Assembly (NCBI GenBank): GCA_964403465.1
Contig: CAYOFY010000052.1
Coordinates: 1 to 11,579 of the forward strand
From: JAFGKM01 sp964403465
GTDB lineage: Bacteria; Ratteibacteria; UBA8468; B48-G9; JAFGKM01
Reading direction: 5' to 3'
Length of the DNA: 11,579 nt
Shown: one piece after another, positions 7,156-11,579 of the stretch
Position numbering within the stretch: the stretch's first letter is position 1
How the letters are laid out: each line of letters opens with the position of its first letter
Position numbers and translations under genes: made by a program
The notes under the pieces: generated by a model
The model's database searches: none
Told to the model about the DNA's origin: nothing
What the model saw: only the letters and a program-made list of their open reading frames with translations

Positions 7156-8973
7156 TTACGGCTTATCCTTGAAACTGATGCTGACCCTGTGTTTCCCGGA
7201 CGGAACCATGAGATATATCCAGTCCGACCCGAATTCGTGTCTTATTTTCTGGACAGGATTTTTCTTGCCGGATGTGACACTATCGCAGACTTTTCCCTGC
7301 GGTATCAGGAGTTTTACTATAAGCCCTGCCGGATAGCCGCTGGAAACCGTGAAGGTTGCTCCTCCCGGGTCTGCAATAATATCCCTTATTTCAGAGGATG
7401 AGCGTGCAAACCACCACTCCGCAACCTGGTTGTTGGCCATGTGCAGTACGTCTGCCTCACGGTATTCAATGTATCTCAGTATCTCCTCTATGGCTGCACG
7501 TACCGGGGCACGCGTGGCAACGCTGACCTGATGGTAAAACATATTGATTACCTGGTGATATTCTATTGCCCTGTCAAGCGGCAGGTGAACATCCTGCGGC
7601 ATCAATGCCAGCGGGTCTTTTACAGCTCTGCCGAGCGTCCTGTGCCCGATTTCATAGCATGCAATCGGCTCTTCTATGAATTCAATCCTCTCGTTGCCGT
7701 GCCGGTAATCATCCCAGAAGAAAAAAGGATATGCAGTTCCCTGTCCGAATCCGTACGAAGCACTGTTCCTTATGGGGTGGTCGTAAGGCCGGCACGGCTG
7801 GCTGGAAAAGGAATTGTCCGCCTTTCCTCCGGCTTCCGCCATCCACCTCGCCGGGTCTGCCCATCCTTTCCAGGAGGTATTGTAGTGGAGCGTGCAGAGA
7901 GGCCGGAATCCGAAGCGTTTGTAGAACAGATCGCTCTGGTGCTTGATTCTTTCAGGAGTTATATCATAATTATTGTCTTCGTAAAGCATGTAATAAAGGG
8001 AGACCTCGTGCCCGTTATCCTCCATTATGTGTCGCATCTGCTCCTTCGTTATGGGATGCCCGTCGTTCTTTCCCGGAGTCCTCTCAATGCCTATGTTAAC
8101 ATGATAAGGCAATCCCTTGCTGCGCATCCAGTCCGAAGATACGAGAGAGTTTTCCACGGGGCCGAAATACTCATCCCCTCCCCAGTACAGAAGGGCATCC
8201 GGAATCTTATCTCCGTCCGGCGGAATCTGGTAGATGAAAGGGTGTCCTGCCTGCGCTATGAGATTTTGAAGAACGTAGACAATCTCATCCGCATAACAAA
8301 TCTTGCGGGTTCTCTCCCCTATGACCTGAAGACTGGTGGCCTTTTCATAGCCTTCCCCATTGACAGAAGTTATAGGCCGGCCCTGGTGAAGCAGCCATAC
8401 AGTCTTTGCAGCATCAAAGGCAAAATATCCCGCATACCCGTTTCCGACCCTGCGCCATGTTATCGCCGGCTCCATGCGTGGAGCTCCGTCGGGACCGTAC
8501 AGACGGCCAAGTTCAATGCCATCATTGAGTGATACGGAAAGAAAATCTGAAAGGATGATGAGTTTGCTTTCATAAAACATCAGCGGATGGACACCATAAA
8601 CGAGGGGATGGGGTATCAGTTCAAACGTCGCAGAAACAGAGTAATCGTCCTGCTGCGTATTTCTGAAACGTGTCTGGATACCAAATACGTTGTCAAGGTT
8701 TTCAACGGCAAAACCCAGAAGCATGCCGCCGTTTTCCACCCATGCAGTCAACGTTTTTTTCATGCGCTGGGTTACACACTGGCCCGACTGCGCACCCATA
8801 ATCAGTACCCTGTATTTGCCCATAACATCGGGAGATTCCATATCTTTCAGGGATACGGGATCCCCCTTCACCCCCATGAGATCCATTATCTCCCGGATAT
8901 AAACTTCCCAGTAATTCTCCTCCCGTTCGTTGATGTTTTTCTTAAGGTCCCCGTCAAAGGTATACGCTATCAT
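7156..8973 (-). CDS. Amidotransferase-like / polysaccharide-deacetylase-like protein, degenerate metal site
   Basis: The 605-residue protein has two visible parts. Residues 1-240 look like a class-I glutamine-amidotransferase-type Rossmann domain. They contain KYRVLIMGAQSG (53-64), LTAWVENGGMLLGF (75-88) and YFAFDAAKTVWLLHQGRP (183-200). Residues 255-520 resemble a polysaccharide-deacetylase barrel, with GGDE (265-268), GHEVSLYY (321-328) and W-K-G-W (368-371). Compared with the paralogue at 9982-11514, the first Asp is Gly265 and the histidine of G-H-x-x-x-x-H is a tyrosine, so normal deacetylase metal binding looks unlikely. A beta-rich tail (about 535-605) follows. No signal peptide is seen. 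The ATG has AGGAG 7-8 bases upstream. The gene lies between the Kelch gene (17-base gap) and the nitrilase gene. Family assignment is by pattern only. Confidence 0.75.
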   Translation of the reverse strand: MIAYTFDGDLKKNINEREENYWEVYIREIMDLMGVKGDPVSLKDMESPDVMGKYRVLIMGAQSGQCVTQRMKKTLTAWVENGGMLLGFAVENLDNVFGIQTRFRNTQQDDYSVSATFELIPHPLVYGVHPLMFYESKLIILSDFLSVSLNDGIELGRLYGPDGAPRMEPAITWRRVGNGYAGYFAFDAAKTVWLLHQGRPITSVNGEGYEKATSLQVIGERTRKICYADEIVYVLQNLIAQAGHPFIYQIPPDGDKIPDALLYWGGDEYFGPVENSLVSSDWMRSKGLPYHVNIGIERTPGKNDGHPITKEQMRHIMEDNGHEVSLYYMLYEDNNYDITPERIKHQSDLFYKRFGFRPLCTLHYNTSWKGWADPARWMAEAGGKADNSFSSQPCRPYDHPIRNSASYGFGQGTAYPFFFWDDYRHGNERIEFIEEPIACYEIGHRTLGRAVKDPLALMPQDVHLPLDRAIEYHQVINMFYHQVSVATRAPVRAAIEEILRYIEYREADVLHMANNQVAEWWFARSSSEIRDIIADPGGATFTVSSGYPAGLIVKLLIPQGKVCDSVTSGKKNPVQKIRHEFGSDWIYLMVPSGKHRVSISFKDKP

Positions 8974-8990
8974 TTTCCCATCTCCTTTCT

Positions 8991-9977
8991 TCAGGATTTA
9001 ACCAGTTTCCATACGTCTGAAACCATGTTGTTGCCCGCAACGATCCACAGCGCACCGCCGTAAACAAAAACGCTTGCAGCGTGCCTCGGAGCCCATGGAG
9101 TCCCGACCAGTTCGTGCCAGATTATTCCGTCTGACGAATACCAGACGTCGTTGCTGTTCCTGCCATCAACGGCCCCCTCCATAACCCACATCTTTTTGTC
9201 GAATACCGCAACCTCGTGGTATGAACGCCCTCTCCAAGGCGCTTTTTCGAGCACCAGCTCCCAGTTTATGCAGTCCGAGGAGGCCCAGACGTCGTTATAC
9301 GTAACCTTTTCACGCCCGGGCGTTGCGTAGGTGGAGCCTCCGGCAATCCAGATTTTCCCGTTCATGACAATACTGCCGCCTATGCCGCCGCGTTCCTTCC
9401 ATGAAGGCCCCTTGATACCGGCTCTTTCCCAGTTTATCCCGTCGTCGGTCGACCACGCGTCGCTGTAAAACTTTTCATCCGCCTCGGCAAACTGGGGCAT
9501 GGTCTGGCCTCCCATAACCCAGATCCTGTCATTGAAGACCAGCGTATGATGCAGGCACCTCGGCCCCCAGGGCACGGGCTTCCCTTTATTGACATAATTC
9601 CACACCTTCCCGTCGGATGAATTCCAGACATCATTGTGGTAGAACCCCTGGTTTGCATCGCCGCCGATAATCCACATCTTATCCCTGTAAACAACGTATC
9701 CCGCGGTATGGCGGCCCGCCCAGTCAGAAAACCGGTTGAACGTTCTCCCCCTGTTGTGAAAGGTATTGGGCTTTTCCAGAGTCCAGTCGCGTCCGTTTTC
9801 GGAACTCCATACCTCGTTGTTGCATATCCTCGGGAAGTATTCCATATCGTTCGGATTCCATCCGCCAAGGAGCCACATCCTGTTATTGAAGACCAGCGCA
9901 CCGGCGCCGTCACGGGGCTTGAACTCCGCTTTCTCTGTGACGCATATCCACCTGTAGTTTTCTGCTTCCGTTCCCAC
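8991..9977 (-). CDS. Kelch-type beta-propeller protein
   Basis: The 328-residue protein consists almost entirely of six Kelch-like repeats. Each has an inner strand of the form x-W-(L/I/V)-x-(G/A/E)-G, near residues 35, 102, 153, 210, 264 and 311, and an outer strand such as NDVWYSSDGIIW. The last strand (VWKLVKS) probably pairs with the N-terminal RWICVTEK to close a six-bladed ring. I set the start at GTG 9977 because AGGAGG (9986-9991) lies 8 bases upstream; an ATG at 10037 would overlap the previous gene by 56 bases and add 20 residues outside the propeller. No signal peptide is visible. Such propellers can be binding platforms or enzymes (NanM, galactose oxidase); no specific activity can be assigned. 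Confidence 0.85.
   Translation of the reverse strand: MGTEAENYRWICVTEKAEFKPRDGAGALVFNNRMWLLGGWNPNDMEYFPRICNNEVWSSENGRDWTLEKPNTFHNRGRTFNRFSDWAGRHTAGYVVYRDKMWIIGGDANQGFYHNDVWNSSDGKVWNYVNKGKPVPWGPRCLHHTLVFNDRIWVMGGQTMPQFAEADEKFYSDAWSTDDGINWERAGIKGPSWKERGGIGGSIVMNGKIWIAGGSTYATPGREKVTYNDVWASSDCINWELVLEKAPWRGRSYHEVAVFDKKMWVMEGAVDGRNSNDVWYSSDGIIWHELVGTPWAPRHAASVFVYGGALWIVAGNNMVSDVWKLVKS
8994..9911 (-). repeat. Six tandem Kelch repeats within the propeller gene
   Basis: The repeat units are about 47-67 codons long and are clearest as protein. Some similarity survives in the DNA: the 12-mer ccagacgtcgtt occurs exactly at 9141 and 9285 and in diverged form (ccagacatcatt) at 9624. Each copy encodes the N-D-V-W outer strand. 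This points to internal duplication rather than a mobile repeat. Confidence 0.75.
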
Positions 9978-9981
9978 GTTA

Positions 9982-11514
9982 TTATCCTCCTGCACTTCGG
10001 TATACGACCGTAATTTTATTTTTCGGACTCCCGTCATCTACGAGAGCCAGTTGCTCTTTCCCTTCAAGAAAAACAGTCTTTGCTTCAACCTTTCCGTCCA
10101 CAAGTTCCGGCGAGGTATGCCTGCCTTCAAAACAAATAGGCAGTAGGATTGTTATTCCTTTCTTCCCTGCAGGATTCAAGATTGTGAAGGAAAGAGACCC
10201 CTTCTCTTCATCCCACGAAAGATTCTCACAACGGATATTTCTTCTCGCATCGTTAAACTCCACCCATTCCCTGCCGTTTACAAAATATATTCCCTTATGC
10301 GATGCATACTTTATCACCGTTGCCATCCAGAAATCGGTTTTGAAAGGCCTGTTTTTCTGTTCATGCACCGTGCCCGGGTGAAAATAGGGATGGTAAACGC
10401 CGTGGTATTTCAAAGCCAGGTCGTCTATCTGGCAAAGGGAATCGGCAATCGCCTTTCCCTCCGTTTTCGCGGGAAGAAGACACTTGTCAAACATCCATCC
10501 GTCATCGGTGCTTATCGTCGCCTGCTCGTAAAGGTCTATAACGCGTCCGTTCTCATCAATGAACTTCACGGGAAGTCCGCTCCCGTTCACATATCCTTCC
10601 TGGTATCCGGGGCCGGCGGCAAAATTGCAGTCAAGACGCACTCCGTTCTCAACGAGGAAATCCGCGTGCTCTGTCCACCCCACCCAGATAACCGAGTGTC
10701 CCCTGCTTGCAACCGGAGAATATTTATATCTTCCCAGAAATCCTTCAGTCTCAACCCTCATATTCTTTTTCACCGCATCCGGGGGAGGAAGCCGGTTGCC
10801 TTCCCAGAAATGGACACCGAAATCGTGTCCCTTTTCCATCAGCCGCTTCATATTCTCCCGGGACAGGACATTAAAATCTTTTGTCATTATGTAGAGGGTA
10901 TATTTTGCTCCTCCCTCTTCGGATATGTTCATTACCCTGTCCATGGCCTCCGCTGCCATGCCGTCGCTGTCTCCATCTATCAAAGCCGCTGCAGGTGCGG
11001 CATCGGGGAAATGCCATGCGCGCGGAACAGGCAGAGGCAGAAATTCTTTGATAAGATTTACAAGTATATCCTGGTGGATGTCAGCCTGAGGAATATTTTT
11101 CAGTCTTTCATCAAGATATCCGTAAAAAAGGTCGTTCGGCTTGTAGGCTGCGTCGCCGTCCGTATCGGGACTGGATCCCGTGCTTGCGTTTTCCTTCAAC
11201 CCCTGATGGAAAAGAACGACGGATGCAGCAAGGTCGTATGCAAAAGCCGCGGCTTTGCCTTTCCCCGCGTCATTGACAAAGATTGCCGGATAGCCTGTTT
11301 TCTGTCCGCAAGAGCCGGAAAACCAGGCGATGACCTCTGCCTGCCTGTTCCTGTACAGATCGCCTTCCCCGTGAAACTGAAGGCTTTCCGCATGAATATT
11401 CCCGGTACGCATGTCGGAAAGATTCATGGTTATATATCCTTCGCGTATGAAGAACTGGTCGCCAACCACGCCGAAAATGTCGGCGAGTTCCCTGTCCGGC
11501 CGCATGGCTATCAA
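9982..11514 (-). CDS. Amidotransferase-like / polysaccharide-deacetylase-like protein, 5' part probably frameshifted
   Basis: The open frame encodes 510 residues from a TTG at 11514. The N-terminal 110 residues match the second half of an amidotransferase-like domain (LIAMRPDRELADIFGV on reading from 11514; AAAFAYDLAASVVLFHQGLK at 88-107). Residues 165-425 resemble a polysaccharide-deacetylase barrel with the ligands expected for metal: DGDSD (Asp180, Asp182), GHDFGVH (His235) and YHPYFHPG (375 and 379). A beta-rich C-terminal domain (about 430-506) completes it. The protein is a paralogue of the product at 7156-8973. The reading frame continues upstream of the TTG as RYVRSGGR, which fits the domain, then hits TGA at 11539-11541. 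The true start therefore probably lies outside the window and the gene is broken or mis-sequenced. GGAGG (11519-11523) could still allow initiation at the TTG. Confidence 0.7.
   Translation of the reverse strand: MIAMRPDRELADIFGVVGDQFFIREGYITMNLSDMRTGNIHAESLQFHGEGDLYRNRQAEVIAWFSGSCGQKTGYPAIFVNDAGKGKAAAFAYDLAASVVLFHQGLKENASTGSSPDTDGDAAYKPNDLFYGYLDERLKNIPQADIHQDILVNLIKEFLPLPVPRAWHFPDAAPAAALIDGDSDGMAAEAMDRVMNISEEGGAKYTLYIMTKDFNVLSRENMKRLMEKGHDFGVHFWEGNRLPPPDAVKKNMRVETEGFLGRYKYSPVASRGHSVIWVGWTEHADFLVENGVRLDCNFAAGPGYQEGYVNGSGLPVKFIDENGRVIDLYEQATISTDDGWMFDKCLLPAKTEGKAIADSLCQIDDLALKYHGVYHPYFHPGTVHEQKNRPFKTDFWMATVIKYASHKGIYFVNGREWVEFNDARRNIRCENLSWDEEKGSLSFTILNPAGKKGITILLPICFEGRHTSPELVDGKVEAKTVFLEGKEQLALVDDGSPKNKITVVYRSAGG
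9986..9991 (-). promoter_or_regulatory. Ribosome binding site that sets the Kelch gene start
   Basis: On the minus strand AGGAGG is followed by 8 bases (ATAATAAC) and then GTG at 9977. The site lies within the last codons of the upstream deacetylase-like gene, whose TAA stop is at 9982-9984. It is the strongest ribosome binding site of the cluster and supports the GTG over the upstream ATG at 10037. Confidence 0.75.
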
Positions 11515-11535
11515 TCTGCCTCCGCTCCTGACGTA

Positions 11536-11579
11536 TCTTCAATATCCGGTCTATCTTGGACAACTGCGTGATACCAACC
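11536..11579 (-). other. Probable upstream coding fragment of the same gene in a shifted frame
   Basis: Another minus-strand frame reads VGITQLSKIDRILK from 11578 to 11537. This resembles the residues that precede the GG-x-L-(I/L) strand in the paralogue (CVTQRMKKTLTAWVENGG). After the AAG codon at 11537, one extra base (or the loss of two) leads into YVRSGGRLIAM of the downstream frame. The window ends before this can be confirmed. Confidence 0.4.

Noticed and set aside
7441..8532. A 363-codon plus-strand open frame
   Set aside because: It is antisense to the 605-residue gene, has no ribosome binding site and no recognisable motif.
9141..9635. Short DNA repeats (ccagacgtcgtt) as a possible CRISPR or mobile repeat
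   Set aside because: Spacing is irregular and all copies encode the same strand of the Kelch blades, so they reflect internal protein duplication.
9978..10037. ATG at 10037 as the start of the Kelch gene
   Set aside because: It would overlap the upstream gene by 56 bases and add 20 residues unrelated to the propeller. A strong AGGAGG precedes GTG 9977 at ideal spacing.
10297..11571. A 424-codon plus-strand open frame
   Set aside because: It lies fully antisense to the deacetylase-like gene, which has recognisable motifs and a paralogue. The translated sequence shows no domain and has a Cys/His/Arg-rich composition typical of a shadow frame.
6244..11579. Accessory cluster as a mobile element or defence island
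   Set aside because: No transposase, integrase, terminal repeat, tRNA site or known defence domain is seen, and base composition does not differ clearly from the core genes by eye.

Overview
The window comes from the chromosome of a Gram-negative (diderm) bacterium of intermediate GC. Evidence for two membranes is a YidC with a large periplasmic domain, an apolipoprotein N-acyltransferase (Lnt) and a lipoprotein. Gene content would suit a deep-branching lineage such as Nitrospirota or Desulfobacterota, but this is a guess. I see no mobile element, CRISPR array, tRNA or rRNA.

Region 1 (1-2194, plus strand) is the end of the oriC-type cluster rpmH-rnpA-yidD-yidC: ribosomal protein L34, the RNase P protein, the membrane insertion efficiency factor and the membrane protein insertase. 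Each gene overlaps the next. The usual downstream partners jag/khpB and mnmE are absent.

Region 2 (2225-4690, minus strand) is an overlapping operon panD-lnt-rnc: aspartate decarboxylase (beta-alanine for pantothenate/CoA), Lnt (the last step of lipoprotein maturation) and a divergent RNase III. The RNase III has Asn at a position that is normally a catalytic Asp. A 129-bp gap (4691-4819) carries two back-to-back sigma70-like promoters, one for panD-lnt-rnc and one for region 3.

Region 3 (4820-6234, plus strand) holds an unrecognised lipoprotein, a possible Lnt substrate, and rsmE, the 16S rRNA m3U1498 methyltransferase.

Region 4 (6244 to the window end, minus strand) is the accessory part. 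Four tightly packed genes read in this order: a protein with an amidotransferase-like domain followed by a polysaccharide-deacetylase-like domain (5' part apparently frameshifted near 11536), a six-bladed Kelch-type beta-propeller, a second diverged protein of the first architecture, and a nitrilase-superfamily amidohydrolase. Spacing is 4, 13 and 15 bp, so they look co-transcribed. None shows a signal peptide, although one start is uncertain. The two paralogues differ in keeping or losing the expected metal ligands. I know of no named system with this composition; it is the best candidate here for something undescribed, perhaps processing of an amide- or N-acyl-bearing substrate.
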